NCBI GenBank assembly: GCA_947469885.1
Contig: CANIQT010000015.1
Location: 36,539 to 100,538, forward strand
Length of the DNA stretch: 64,000 nt
Origin: Bacteroidota bacterium
GTDB taxonomy: Bacteria > Bacteroidota > Bacteroidia > 2-12-FULL-35-15
Reading direction: 5' to 3'
Shown: piece by piece, positions 53,798 to 62,790 of the stretch
Layout of the letters: the number at the start of each line of letters is the position of its first letter
Numbering within the stretch: the stretch's first letter is position 1
Notes under the pieces: model-generated
Database searches by the model: none
What the model saw: only the letters and a program-made list of their open reading frames with translations
What the model was told of the DNA's origin: nothing
Position numbers and translations under genes: made by a program

Positions 53798-54532
53798 ATG
53801 TTCTATTATAAAAAATGGGCGATAGTTATTCCGCTGGCAAACGAAGAGCAAGACTTTATGCCCTTTATCGAAATGTTGAATTTTGTTATTAACGAGTTGC
53901 ATCCTGGTAATGTTTACTTTGTGATTGATAACGCATCTAAAGACAGAACCCTTGAACTTTGCAATGAATTAAGCGCAAAAGATCCCCGTTATGTTACTGT
54001 ATGGTCGCCCGAAAACCGCAATGTGGTGGATGCTTATGTAAAAGGATTGAGGGTGGCATACGAAGCAGGACATGATTTGATTATTGAAATGGATGCTGGT
54101 CTTAGTCACGATCCAAGAGCAATACCAATGTTTTTGCGAGTATTGAACGAAGGTAACGAATGTGCATTCGGTAGCCGATTTATTAACGGTGGCTCCATGG
54201 GTGATTCTCCTTTTAAAAGAAGAATGCTTTCTAAAACAGGAACTATTCTTGCAAATGTTTTATTAGGAACAAAGCTACGCGACATGACTTCGGGGTATCA
54301 AGGGTTTCACCGCGATGTGGTTGCAAAAATAATTGAACACCCTTTTAAATCGAAAGCACATTTTTATCAAACTGAATTAAGATATTTGCTCCGCAAGAGA
54401 AGAAACTTTGAAGTGCCTATACACTATCAAGCACCATCACCAAGGGTTTCGAAGAATGCAATTAAGAACGCTTATCAAACATTATTTTATTATTTCTTTT
54501 TAAGACTGGGAGGGAAAAAACCTACACTATAA
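53798..54532 (+). CDS. Family 2 glycosyltransferase (polyprenyl-phosphate-sugar synthase-like)
   Basis: The 244-residue GT-A enzyme has IPLANEEQDFMPFIEML, YFVIDNASKDRTLELC (the first nucleotide-binding Asp region), DLIIEMDAGLSHDP (the D-x-D metal-binding region) and FGSRFINGG. There are no C-terminal membrane helices. This resembles dolichyl-phosphate mannose or glucose synthases, which load a sugar on a lipid carrier. By context it would feed the GT-C transferase encoded just upstream. Confidence 0.85.
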   Translation: MFYYKKWAIVIPLANEEQDFMPFIEMLNFVINELHPGNVYFVIDNASKDRTLELCNELSAKDPRYVTVWSPENRNVVDAYVKGLRVAYEAGHDLIIEMDAGLSHDPRAIPMFLRVLNEGNECAFGSRFINGGSMGDSPFKRRMLSKTGTILANVLLGTKLRDMTSGYQGFHRDVVAKIIEHPFKSKAHFYQTELRYLLRKRRNFEVPIHYQAPSPRVSKNAIKNAYQTLFYYFFLRLGGKKPTL

Positions 54533-54536
54533 AAAT

Positions 54537-55538
54537 ATGAAATCATTAATCATCACATCCATTGCCAACGATAAACATCCTATTTTAAAACAGTTTGCCG
54601 AAGAATGTAACAAGCGCAATCTTAATTTTATTGTCATCGGAGACACAAAATCTCCTGCTGGTTTTAATTTATCAGGTTGTGACTACTGGAGTGTGGAGCG
54701 TCAGTTAACCTTGCCATTTGAGCTTGCAAAGATAACTCCTACCAAACATTATTCAAGAAAAAATCTTGGCTATTTATTAGCAATAAAGAACGGAACTACA
54801 GAATTGGTAGAAACGGATGACGATAACATACCGAGAGAAGAATTCTGGGATGCCAAACAGCGGGAAGTGAAAAGCTATTCATTCCAAAACACAGGATGGG
54901 TAAATGTATATAATTATTTTACCAAACAATTTATCTGGCCCCGCGGTTATCCTTTAGAAGAATTGCAAAAAAAACAAACAGACATTACTTCTTTAAAATT
55001 CGATGCTGTTAATTGCCCAATACAACAGGGATTAGCCGATGAAAATCCTGATGTGGATGCAGTGTATCGATTAACCTATCCATTGCCTCTTTCGTTTGAT
55101 ATTAAAACAAAAATTGCTTTGGGTAAAAATGCATGGAGTCCGTTTAATTCTCAAAACACTTATTGGTTCAAAGAGGCATTTGCGTTGTTATATCTTCCTT
55201 CTTATTGTAGTTTCCGAATGACAGACATCTGGCGCAGTTATGTGGCTCAACGCATTGCTTGGGAGTGCGGTTGGAGTGTGTTGTATCATGAATCAACGGT
55301 TTGGCAAGAGCGTAACGAACATAACCTGATGAAAGATTTTGAAGATGAAATTCCGGGTTATACCAATAATCTTAGAATTTGCAAAGAGTTGCAAGGCCTT
55401 ACTCTTAGACAAGGACAAGAAAACATCTGTGATAATTTAATTACTTGCTATCAAAAGTTGATTGATATTAATGTAATTGGGAAAGAAGAAATGACTTTAC
55501 TTAAAGCTTGGATAAAAGATATAAGTTCATTGGTTTAA
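54537..55538 (+). CDS. STELLO-family glycosyltransferase (DUF288)
   Basis: The 333-residue protein lacks membrane segments. It has LIITSIANDKHPILKQFA, YSRKNLGYLLAIKNGTTELV, ETDDDNIPREEFW (an acidic metal-binding block), INCPIQQGLADENPDVDAVY-like (the sequence has NCPIQQGLADENPDVDAVY) and FRMTDIWRSYVAQRI. This pattern fits the STELLO family, first characterised as plant Golgi proteins and also present in nematodes and bacteria. The bacterial acceptor is unknown. It lies 4 nt after the GT2 gene, the last gene of a three-gene glycosylation cluster. Confidence 0.85.
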   Translation: MKSLIITSIANDKHPILKQFAEECNKRNLNFIVIGDTKSPAGFNLSGCDYWSVERQLTLPFELAKITPTKHYSRKNLGYLLAIKNGTTELVETDDDNIPREEFWDAKQREVKSYSFQNTGWVNVYNYFTKQFIWPRGYPLEELQKKQTDITSLKFDAVNCPIQQGLADENPDVDAVYRLTYPLPLSFDIKTKIALGKNAWSPFNSQNTYWFKEAFALLYLPSYCSFRMTDIWRSYVAQRIAWECGWSVLYHESTVWQERNEHNLMKDFEDEIPGYTNNLRICKELQGLTLRQGQENICDNLITCYQKLIDINVIGKEEMTLLKAWIKDISSLV

Positions 55539-55550
55539 TTCAGTAATATT

Positions 55551-55583
55551 ACCCCTGTCAGTGTTCTATACACTGACAGGGGT
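55551..55583. repeat. Perfect 13-bp stem hairpin, REP-like
   Basis: ACCCCTGTCAGTG (55551-55563) pairs perfectly with its complement at 55571-55583 around a 7-nt loop. No T-run follows on either strand, so it is either a factor-dependent stop between convergent genes or a dispersed palindromic repeat. Confidence 0.7.
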
Positions 55584-55597
55584 ACATTAGTACCCAC

Positions 55598-57988
55598 TTA
55601 AAATTCTATCCTATATCCAAAATAAGGAAACAACCCCAATTGATATTCCTTTTGAATGGTTTGTGTGTCGGTATTGTACGACTCTCTTAAAACATTTTGT
55701 GTTCCAAAAATATTTTCTACTACCACAAAAAAGATTTGTGACGTTTTTTTACGGTTTGTTTTGTATTGAAGCTTCACATCAAATCGCGAATAATCTTTAT
55801 ATGTTTCGGTGAACGCTTTATCATCTTCATATATTGCCTTATTCGCTAATTTAGATTTCTCTATATCAATAGATGTATAGCGGTTGCCGCCTGCTTGAGT
55901 ATATTTTAAATCTAACGAAAGTGTTCTGTTTTTATTTTTACCTAATGCAAGTTCGTAGCCTGCCAAACCGTTGCACACATAGCCTGCGGCATAGCTGGTG
56001 TTGTGGGTTACATCATTACTTCCTTTGTATTTCGAATCGTAAACTGAAGCTGTGAGTAGAAAATAAAAATGTTTGCTAAAGAATTTTTCAATGGTCAACT
56101 CCACTCCGTAGTTTTCTCCAGTTCCTTTATTGGAAAGCGAATCAACCAATGGAATGCCTTCCAGTGCATTGCCAACATTAATCATGGAGAAACTTGTTTT
56201 TTGGTTTTGTTGCAACGGAACATTGTAAACATATTGATAATAGCTTTCAAATTTTATACGATAATCTTTTGCGAAATTATAATCGTATCCCAAAATGGCA
56301 TGATGACTTTTGGTTAAATCTAAATTACGATTGCTTCGGTAATAACTTTCTGTTGCTGGGATATACGTTGAATACGAATAATAAATGGTGGGCTGCATCA
56401 TGCTGTGCATGCCATAACCGATGCTTAAGTTTTGCTTTTTAGATAGCTGATAACGCATTCCTAATCGTGGTTCCAGAGCACTAGTATTGTTCAATAAAAG
56501 ATTTTGATAATGCACACCTGTGTTGATAGTTAGCTTTTCAACAGGTCGCCATTGCCAGTGAATAAAGGATTGTATCAACCCTGCGTTCGAATTTTCTACA
56601 TTCAATGTATAAATGTATTTGTTGTATTTAGTGGAATATTTATACGAATTAGCATTCATATAAATGTTCTGATAGGTTACTCCAGTTTTTATTAAATGAT
56701 GTGCATTTAATTTATTGGTTAAGGTATAGTTTACAATGGTGTTGGCTTCTGTCGAAATATTTTTGCGGGTTAAAAAGGGAGCTTTAGTGACGGGTGATAG
56801 CGTGTCTTCCCAAGCATCCAAATAAGTACCCGACAGGGACAAAATAAATTTTCCGGAAATTTTGGTATTAAAAAAATGCAGATTGGAAATACCCGCGGCT
56901 CCCATCGAAGTTTTAAAAATCAAATCTTCTCCTTTCTTAATGTAGCTCCAGTCGCCTGTTTTCAGGTCGCTGTCTAATAACGAAAGTTTACTTATCCCTC
57001 CAATTCCCCAAAGGGTAAACACTCCTGTTTTTTTGGTGGGAATATTTAATTTAAAGCAAACGTCCTGATACTGCGGAGTTGCGGAGATACCAAATCGAAT
57101 TCCAAGTGCATTGAACAATGATAAAGTGGAATACCGATAATTAATAAGATAAGAACTTCCTTGTTTTTTACTGATGGGACCCTCTGCACCCAGCTCCACT
57201 CCATTAATTCCGAGCTGACCTGTAAATTCGTGATGTTCGTTATTTCCATTTCTTAGTTTCAAATCGAATACTGCTGCAGTTTTATTTCCATATTCCGCAG
57301 GAAAAGCACCTGTAAGAAAATCTGAGTTGCCCAAAATATTATTGTTGAGCATACTTATTGGTCCGCCTGTTGCGCCTTGTGCCGAAAAGTGATTGGGGTT
57401 GGGAATGTCCACTCCTTCTAATCTCCACAACACTCCCAAAGGAGAATTTCCTCTTACAATAATATCATTCCTCGCATCATTGCCCGAAGAAACACCTGCA
57501 TAATTAGCTACCATCTTGCTTGGGTCGCCACGGCTGCCGGCATACCTGCCTGTTTCTTCTGCCTGAAAATTGCGTGAACTCACCGTTACCAAATCATTGT
57601 TTGCTTTGGTTTTATCTGTTTCGGCTGTTACTTCAATGGTTTCCACGGTTGTTACTTTTTCTCTCAACTCGATGGTCAATATTACTTCTTTGCCCGAAGT
57701 AACAATAATATTGCCGAGCATTGCATCCTCATAACCAATACAAGTAATTTTTATTGCTTGCCTGCCTACCAGTATTTTTTCTAAACGGAAATTACCATCC
57801 ACATCAGTAGCCGAAGCAATAAATGTTTCTGAATTTTGGAGAATTACGTTTGCGCCAAACACCGGAGATTTAGAATCTATATCTATTACTTTTCCGCGAA
57901 TGGTTTGAGTAAAGGTTTGGGCTTGGGCAGCATTAGAGGTAAAAATACCAACAACTGCTAAAATCAAAAGAAAAAAAGGTTTTTTCAC
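55598..57988 (-). CDS. TonB-dependent receptor with N-terminal carboxypeptidase-regulatory domain
   Basis: The 796-residue protein starts with GTG (57988) and has a signal peptide ending AAQAQ. The carboxypeptidase-regulatory-like domain (about residues 28-115) has IRGKVIDIDSKSPVFGANV and SATDVDGNFRLEKI. A plug domain follows (NDIIVRGNSPLGVLWRLEGV, GGPISMLNNNILGNSDFL, AFPAEYGNKTAAVFDLKLR), then a beta-barrel to the C-terminal FPYFGYRIEF. It imports an unidentified substrate using TonB energy. No SusD-like partner is adjacent. Confidence 0.92.
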   Translation of the reverse strand: MKKPFFLLILAVVGIFTSNAAQAQTFTQTIRGKVIDIDSKSPVFGANVILQNSETFIASATDVDGNFRLEKILVGRQAIKITCIGYEDAMLGNIIVTSGKEVILTIELREKVTTVETIEVTAETDKTKANNDLVTVSSRNFQAEETGRYAGSRGDPSKMVANYAGVSSGNDARNDIIVRGNSPLGVLWRLEGVDIPNPNHFSAQGATGGPISMLNNNILGNSDFLTGAFPAEYGNKTAAVFDLKLRNGNNEHHEFTGQLGINGVELGAEGPISKKQGSSYLINYRYSTLSLFNALGIRFGISATPQYQDVCFKLNIPTKKTGVFTLWGIGGISKLSLLDSDLKTGDWSYIKKGEDLIFKTSMGAAGISNLHFFNTKISGKFILSLSGTYLDAWEDTLSPVTKAPFLTRKNISTEANTIVNYTLTNKLNAHHLIKTGVTYQNIYMNANSYKYSTKYNKYIYTLNVENSNAGLIQSFIHWQWRPVEKLTINTGVHYQNLLLNNTSALEPRLGMRYQLSKKQNLSIGYGMHSMMQPTIYYSYSTYIPATESYYRSNRNLDLTKSHHAILGYDYNFAKDYRIKFESYYQYVYNVPLQQNQKTSFSMINVGNALEGIPLVDSLSNKGTGENYGVELTIEKFFSKHFYFLLTASVYDSKYKGSNDVTHNTSYAAGYVCNGLAGYELALGKNKNRTLSLDLKYTQAGGNRYTSIDIEKSKLANKAIYEDDKAFTETYKDYSRFDVKLQYKTNRKKTSQIFFVVVENIFGTQNVLRESYNTDTQTIQKEYQLGLFPYFGYRIEF

Positions 57989-58435
57989 TGGGCAAAAGTA
58001 AATAAATAAGTAAAACCATTTTTTTGTAAGTGCAACTTTTCATTGATAATTTATGCCTGTTCGGAAGCTTAACTACGCTGAGCAGTTACTTAACTTAGCT
58101 GCTCAGTTGGGCGTATGACTGCTCAGGAGTTTAACTGAGCAGCCCAGGAGTTTAACTGAGTAGCCCAGGAGTTTAACTGAACAGCCCAGGAGTTTAACTG
58201 AACAGCCCAGGAGTTTAACTGAACAGCCCAGAAGTTTAACTGAGCAGCTCAGGAGTTTAACTGAACAGCGCATTCGGGCAAATGCCGGAAGGATTCGGGC
58301 AAATGCTGGTTATGTAAGGAGTAAAATTGATTTTATTAAAAATCGCAAAACTTTGATTATCTAATCAAAAACCATACTTTAAAGGTGTAAAATATCGTTT
58401 TTGAGTATAAAAAATGTAAAAAAGATGGTAAAAGC
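57989..58435. other. 447-bp intergenic region with tandem array
   Basis: No gene seen. Array 4 and its flanking 21-bp units fill about half. The rest is AT-rich leader and trailer sequence. Confidence 0.6.
58080..58313. repeat. 21-bp tandem array 4 (7 core units plus a second 21-bp family)
   Basis: Seven units of AGGAGTTTAACTGARCAG plus CYC lie at 58125-58271. Upstream, diverged units (GAGCAGTTACTTAACTTAGC and a 20-bp one) cover 58080-58124. Directly downstream, two units of an unrelated 21-bp sequence beginning ATTCGGGCAAATGC occupy 58272-58292 and 58293-58313. So the period is kept while the sequence changes. Confidence 0.95.
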
Positions 58436-60163
58436 CTAAAACCTAAACCTTACCCCTAGGTTTACATCAAAACCATAAGGGTATAATTTCAGTTCGTCTT
58501 CTTTTTTATAAATCGAATTTAAGGAGCGGGTGTATCCGGGTTGCAAAATCAGGCTCCACTTTTTGGTAATGTTCCATCCAATATCGAGATTTATTTTTCC
58601 GGAAATGGTGACATTATTAAACGAACCCTTACTTTTGGAATATTCAACCACCTGGTTAGTTTTTGTATCCAACCATGACGAACTGCCGGACAATAAATAA
58701 TCTATGCTAATTCCAATTCGGGGAGTAACAAATAGTTTGTCTTTAATCGAAAAATTGTAACCCACCATTATTGGAATGCTAATGAATTGATAATTATTTT
58801 TTGAGCTAAATTCATTGTGTCCGGGTGTATTGGTTGTTATAGTATCAAACCCTAAAGGATTTCCCGCAGTGTCAACTGCTAAGTTGCCCAACGAATCGAG
58901 CCAGGGATTAATGGAAGTTGAAGATGTGGCGAGCGCGCCATTTATATGATAATTTTCACTCCTATTATTTAAACGAACACCTATATTTACAAACAAATTA
59001 TTTTTGAGTACCACACCTGCTTCCACACCAGCATTGTAAGTGGTTTGCTTTGTTTCGTTGTCGTTTCTGTTGGCTGCTCCGGTATTGTTTCCAGTGTTTA
59101 AAGTTCGGAAGCCAAACGATGGACCACCAGTAATACCAATAAAAAAGGAAGTTTTTTTATCCGCCTTTTTGTCGTCAACAATTGGTGGCGGTGGTGGCTG
59201 CGCTTTTTTTAGTTTAATACTGTCTTCTGCTTTTGCCAACATAGATAGTTGAATAGAATCGTTACGCATTCGGTTTTGTTTTATACGATCGATTTCTTTT
59301 GTAGAATAAATACTATCGGTAGTTTTTTGTAATAAGGCAGCGGTTTTATTTTCGGAAGATGAATTCAGAACTTCCCCATTACTTTGGTTTTGTTTATCTG
59401 TAGTATTATTTACTGTATTGTCATCCATTTTAATTTCTCTATCAAGCGTTATCGAATTGCTTTTAGCAATCCCAGCACTACCTCTTTCCAATTTGTTTTT
59501 TGTTTCCGATTTACTTCCCTGTTCTTTATTTTGTGTCTCGGTGTTGGTTGTTGTTGCTCTATTATCGCTCCCCACAGGTGCATTTGTAAGGTTTTTGTTT
59601 TCATTTTTAGTTCCATCACTTTTGTTCTCCTTGTGTTTTTTGATGGATGAAGGAAAAGAGGCAGCCGCCTTAGGAGCTGATGTTTTGGAATTTTTATTCC
59701 CAGTATTTATTTTCTCATCATGGCTTGTTTCTTCTTTTTCTGTTGATGATACTGTTGTTTTAGTATCTGCTAAGGTTGGTGTAGTTGTAGCAATTGGTTG
59801 GTTTGTGTTTTCTATTTCAGATGAAGTTGATGTTGAAGTTGAATTGGTTCTGTTATCCGCACTTATTTTTTTCGAATCAGTTGCTAATGTTGATTTATTA
59901 TTGGTTGCAGCATTGTTTTCTGGCAATGAAGCAGTCGTATTTTTGTTGGATGAATAAGTGGAAACAATAAAATATCCTCCCACCGAAGCACCAACAATAA
60001 GGGTAAACAGCACCAGCCATAAGCCCCAACCTAAGCCTTTCTTTTTGTTTTCTACCAGAATTCCTTTCTTAATATTGGTCAATACTTTATCCGAAACAGG
60101 CAACTTAAATTCTTTAAGTTTGTTTCTGTAAAGCTCGTCCAACTTGTCGTCTTTATCTTGCAT
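58436..60163 (-). CDS. Dual-membrane-spanning anti-sigma factor with outer-membrane barrel
   Basis: The 575-residue protein has a cytoplasmic N-terminus (residues 1-42) and one membrane helix (about 43-67, LWLVLFTLIVGASVGGYFI). A low-complexity Ser/Thr/Asn/Lys periplasmic stretch (about 70-335) follows, and then an outer-membrane barrel domain (FFIGITGGPSFGF onward, ending NLGVRFRF). It overlaps the ECF sigma gene by 11 nt. This layout matches the dual membrane-spanning anti-sigma factors described in Bacteroides thetaiotaomicron, which link an outer-membrane barrel to a cytoplasmic sigma factor. Function inferred from layout and neighbour. Confidence 0.75.
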   Translation of the reverse strand: MQDKDDKLDELYRNKLKEFKLPVSDKVLTNIKKGILVENKKKGLGWGLWLVLFTLIVGASVGGYFIVSTYSSNKNTTASLPENNAATNNKSTLATDSKKISADNRTNSTSTSTSSEIENTNQPIATTTPTLADTKTTVSSTEKEETSHDEKINTGNKNSKTSAPKAAASFPSSIKKHKENKSDGTKNENKNLTNAPVGSDNRATTTNTETQNKEQGSKSETKNKLERGSAGIAKSNSITLDREIKMDDNTVNNTTDKQNQSNGEVLNSSSENKTAALLQKTTDSIYSTKEIDRIKQNRMRNDSIQLSMLAKAEDSIKLKKAQPPPPPIVDDKKADKKTSFFIGITGGPSFGFRTLNTGNNTGAANRNDNETKQTTYNAGVEAGVVLKNNLFVNIGVRLNNRSENYHINGALATSSTSINPWLDSLGNLAVDTAGNPLGFDTITTNTPGHNEFSSKNNYQFISIPIMVGYNFSIKDKLFVTPRIGISIDYLLSGSSSWLDTKTNQVVEYSKSKGSFNNVTISGKINLDIGWNITKKWSLILQPGYTRSLNSIYKKEDELKLYPYGFDVNLGVRFRF

Positions 60164-60710
60164 GGTTAACTGTTTTATTTTTTTCTAAATAATTTCTTAA
60201 ATATCCTCGTGCTTTCGAAAGTTGCGATTTGGATGCCCCTTCGGTAATGTTTAATGCTGCCGCAATTTCTTTGTGAGAGAAATCATCCACCACATACATA
60301 TTAAATACCAATTTGTAGCCTTCGGGCAATTTGCTAATTGATTCCACTAACTCTTCCATCGAATAATCATAGTTATTATCCACCTCCTCATGGTGCCCGT
60401 TTTCGGAAATAGTGGAAAGGTCGGCTACTACTTTATGGTTTTGTTTTTTTATTTTATTAAAATGGTCAATTGCCGCATTAACCACCACCCTATGCAACCA
60501 TCCGCCAAACGAACCTGAGGTGTCGAAGGTTTGGATATTAACAAATACTTTAATAAAAGCCTCTTGAATAATGTCTTCTGATAGGGCAGCATCGTTCACA
60601 TAACGAAAGGCTACGCCCTTCATTTTCGAAGCATATTTTTGGTAAAGCTTCTCAAATGCCTCATGGTTGTTACGTTTACAACCTTCTATTAGAAAATTAT
60701 CCTCCTCCAT
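60153..60710 (-). CDS. ECF sigma-70 family RNA polymerase sigma factor
   Basis: From the ATG at 60710 the product is 185 residues. Sigma region 2 (NNHEAFEKLYQKYASKM, DAALSEDIIQEAFIKVF, GGWLHRVVVNAAIDHF) and region 4 (LPEGYKLVFNMYVVDDFSH, KEIAAALNITEGASKSQLSK) are complete and the size is normal for ECF factors. It is followed by the anti-sigma factor gene with an 11-nt overlap, so both are made together. A GGCAACC motif pointing towards it at 60776-60770 may be its own target (autoregulation). Confidence 0.93.
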   Translation of the reverse strand: MEEDNFLIEGCKRNNHEAFEKLYQKYASKMKGVAFRYVNDAALSEDIIQEAFIKVFVNIQTFDTSGSFGGWLHRVVVNAAIDHFNKIKKQNHKVVADLSTISENGHHEEVDNNYDYSMEELVESISKLPEGYKLVFNMYVVDDFSHKEIAAALNITEGASKSQLSKARGYLRNYLEKNKTVNHAR

Positions 60711-60764
60711 CAAAAATAAACATACCGGTTTTCATCTTCTTCTTATACTACTACTCAATAATTA

Positions 60765-60833
60765 AAAAAGGTTGCCTGAAAGATTAATATATTTGCAAAA
60801 TAAATTTATTTTTAAAACTCAGGCAACCTTTTT
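60765..60833. promoter_or_regulatory. 15-bp inverted repeat with outward GGCAACC motifs
   Basis: AAAAAGGTTGCCTGA (60765-60779) and its perfect complement (60819-60833) place GGCAACC facing outward, on the minus strand towards the sigma gene and on the plus strand towards the PKD/T9SS gene. Each motif is followed about 14 nt later by a GAGTA word. The arrangement suggests divergent ECF-sigma promoters; the stem could also form a hairpin. The GGCAACC-to-GGCAACC span is 59 bp, the same as at 7995-8053. Confidence 0.5.
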
Positions 60834-60904
60834 AGAAAATCGAGTAATCCTAGTAACAAAGTTAATTTATTAATCATTAAAACTAAAAACTAAAAATTAA
60901 AATC

Positions 60905-62302
60905 ATGAAAAAACTTACATTATTACTTGCATCATTATTTATAGGTGCATTATCCTACGCTCAATGTGCGTCCAGTTTCACATCAGTGGTTAGTCCGGCA
61001 AACGATGGCACTGTGGCATTTACCAGTACTTCTATGGGCAATGGTCCCTTTTCGTATTTCTGGAATTTTTCTGATGGCACTTCTTCTTTTAGTGTCAATC
61101 CTAATCACACTTTTAATACCGGAACATGGTATGTGTGTTTAACAATTGCTGATTCGGTGGGCGGATGCACCAGCACTTTTTGCGATTCGGTAACGGTTAT
61201 AAACAATTCTGTTGCCAATTGTAATGCTTTTTTTATGCCTTTCGATTCAGTAGGTTATGGTTATTTTTGGGATCAATCGACAGGAACCAACCTCACGTAT
61301 AGCTGGGATTTTGGCGATGGCTCTACTGGAACCACAGTTGGTTCTGCCACACATTTATATACTATGAACGGAACCTATTATGTTTGTCTTACTGTTGCCA
61401 ATGCCTTTTTAGGATGTAGTAATACCTATTGCGATTCAATTACTATTGGCAACAACACAGGAGGTTCGAGTTGCACCGGTGCTTTTACTTCTATGAATGA
61501 TACGATAGGTAATGGGGTTACTTTTTCTTCGTCTGTTACCGGCACTGCCGACCAATACTCTTGGAGCTTTGGCGATGGTAATACTTCTACTTCTGCCAAT
61601 CCATATTATGTATATGCTACAGCGGGAACCTATTATGTTTGTTTAACCGTTACTTCCAGCACGGATACTACTTGCTCTTCTACCACTTGCCATAACATCA
61701 CTGTTGGCGCACCTGCCGGAGGTTGCAGTGCTTACTTTGTAATCATTCAGGATTCAACCAATCTGTATAATTATTGGGTGTATAATTATTCGAATAACAA
61801 CAATAACACCACCTACTTATGGAGTTTTGGTGATGGAACTAGCTCAACCGCTGCATTCCCTTCTCACACCTACAACGGAACTGGACCATACTATTTGTGT
61901 TTAACCATAACCGATTCTACTTTTATGGGCTTATGTACTGCTTACTATTGCGATTCAATTTATCCAGGTCATGGAGTTAGTCAGGTTACAACCCTTAATG
62001 TTATCAACCCAGCAACGGTGGGTATTGCAGAACATACTGAGCAAGTGGAAACACTTACTAACTACCCAAATCCGTTTTCAGGAAGTACCACTATTTCTTA
62101 TTCTATAGGCCAAAAAACAACAATAGAATTAAGTCTTTTGGATTTATTAGGAAACAAAATTAAAGTAATTGAAAGCGGAAATAAACCAGCAGGCAGTTAT
62201 AAAACCAATTTTGATGCTTCCAATATTTCGGCTGGCATTTATTTACTTCAGCTAAAAACAGATACCAAATCTACTACACGAAAACTAATAATAGCCAAGT
62301 AA
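60905..62302 (+). CDS. PKD-repeat secreted protein with type A T9SS sorting domain
   Basis: The 465-residue protein has a signal peptide (residues 1-19, ending LSYAQ). About four PKD domains follow, each with motifs such as YFWNFSDGT, YSWDFGDGS, YSWSFGDGN and YLWSFGDGT, and cysteine-bounded ends (TWYVCLTIAD, CDSVTV). The last 80 residues (NYPNPFSGSTTISYSI, LLDLLGNKIKVIESG, AGIYLLQLKTD, TRKLIIAK) are a type A T9SS sorting domain. It is probably a surface adhesin. Its promoter region carries the GGCAACC motif shared with the divergent sigma gene. Confidence 0.93.
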   Translation: MKKLTLLLASLFIGALSYAQCASSFTSVVSPANDGTVAFTSTSMGNGPFSYFWNFSDGTSSFSVNPNHTFNTGTWYVCLTIADSVGGCTSTFCDSVTVINNSVANCNAFFMPFDSVGYGYFWDQSTGTNLTYSWDFGDGSTGTTVGSATHLYTMNGTYYVCLTVANAFLGCSNTYCDSITIGNNTGGSSCTGAFTSMNDTIGNGVTFSSSVTGTADQYSWSFGDGNTSTSANPYYVYATAGTYYVCLTVTSSTDTTCSSTTCHNITVGAPAGGCSAYFVIIQDSTNLYNYWVYNYSNNNNNTTYLWSFGDGTSSTAAFPSHTYNGTGPYYLCLTITDSTFMGLCTAYYCDSIYPGHGVSQVTTLNVINPATVGIAEHTEQVETLTNYPNPFSGSTTISYSIGQKTTIELSLLDLLGNKIKVIESGNKPAGSYKTNFDASNISAGIYLLQLKTDTKSTTRKLIIAK

Positions 62303-62324
62303 TTAATTGTTTGTTTTGTTTTGG

Positions 62325-62360
62325 AAAAACGCCCTTGCAGTAATGCGGGGCGTTTTTTTT
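62325..62360 (+). terminator. Rho-independent terminator of the PKD/T9SS gene
   Basis: AAAAACGCCC pairs with GGGCGTTTTT (62348-62357), with a second inner pair TGCA/TGC, followed by a T-run. Confidence 0.85.
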
Positions 62361-62405
62361 TATAAAATTGGTGAAGGAATAAACCACTTTTAATTTTTAT
62401 AAAAT

Positions 62406-62441
62406 ATCCCTCTCCGATTATTCGGAGGGGGATTTTTTTTT
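62406..62441 (+). terminator. Second GC-rich hairpin with T-run
   Basis: CCCTCTCCGA pairs with TCGGAGGGGG across TTAT, followed by ATTTTTTTTT. Confidence 0.75.
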
Positions 62442-62484
62442 GGGTTAAGTTGGTTGTTTGGTTTATTGCTTAAAGACAATAGGG

Positions 62485-62790
62485 GGAGGATGGGAACGCA
62501 GATTTATTATGATTGAATGGATTAAAAATGATTTATGATTTGGGGTATGATCACAACCTTCGGTTGTTTGATGTTGAGTTCACCACTAAGGCGCTAAGTA
62601 AACAAAGTTTCACTAAGTGTTTTTAATAAAAAGGAGTTCACGCAAAGACGCAAAGACGCAAAGGATGGGAGCATGTTTTTTTGTTACACAGAGTTAAAAG
62701 GAGAAGACACAGAGTTTCACAGAGAAAATATTTTTTTGTTGCTCTGTGGTTCTCTGTGAAAAAACTCTGTGCAACTCTGTGTAACAAAAA
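62485..62790. repeat. Cluster of dispersed intergenic repeats
   Basis: Elements in order: GGAACGCAGATTTATTATGA (about 62491); TTCACCACTAAGGCGCTAAG (about 62579); TTCACGCAAAGACGCAAAG (about 62637); and an inverted CACAGAG element. The last has a plus arm at 62684-62724 (copy of 16476-16516) and an inverted arm at about 62741-62787. Each resembles a short repeat class seen across Bacteroidota genomes. Confidence 0.75.
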
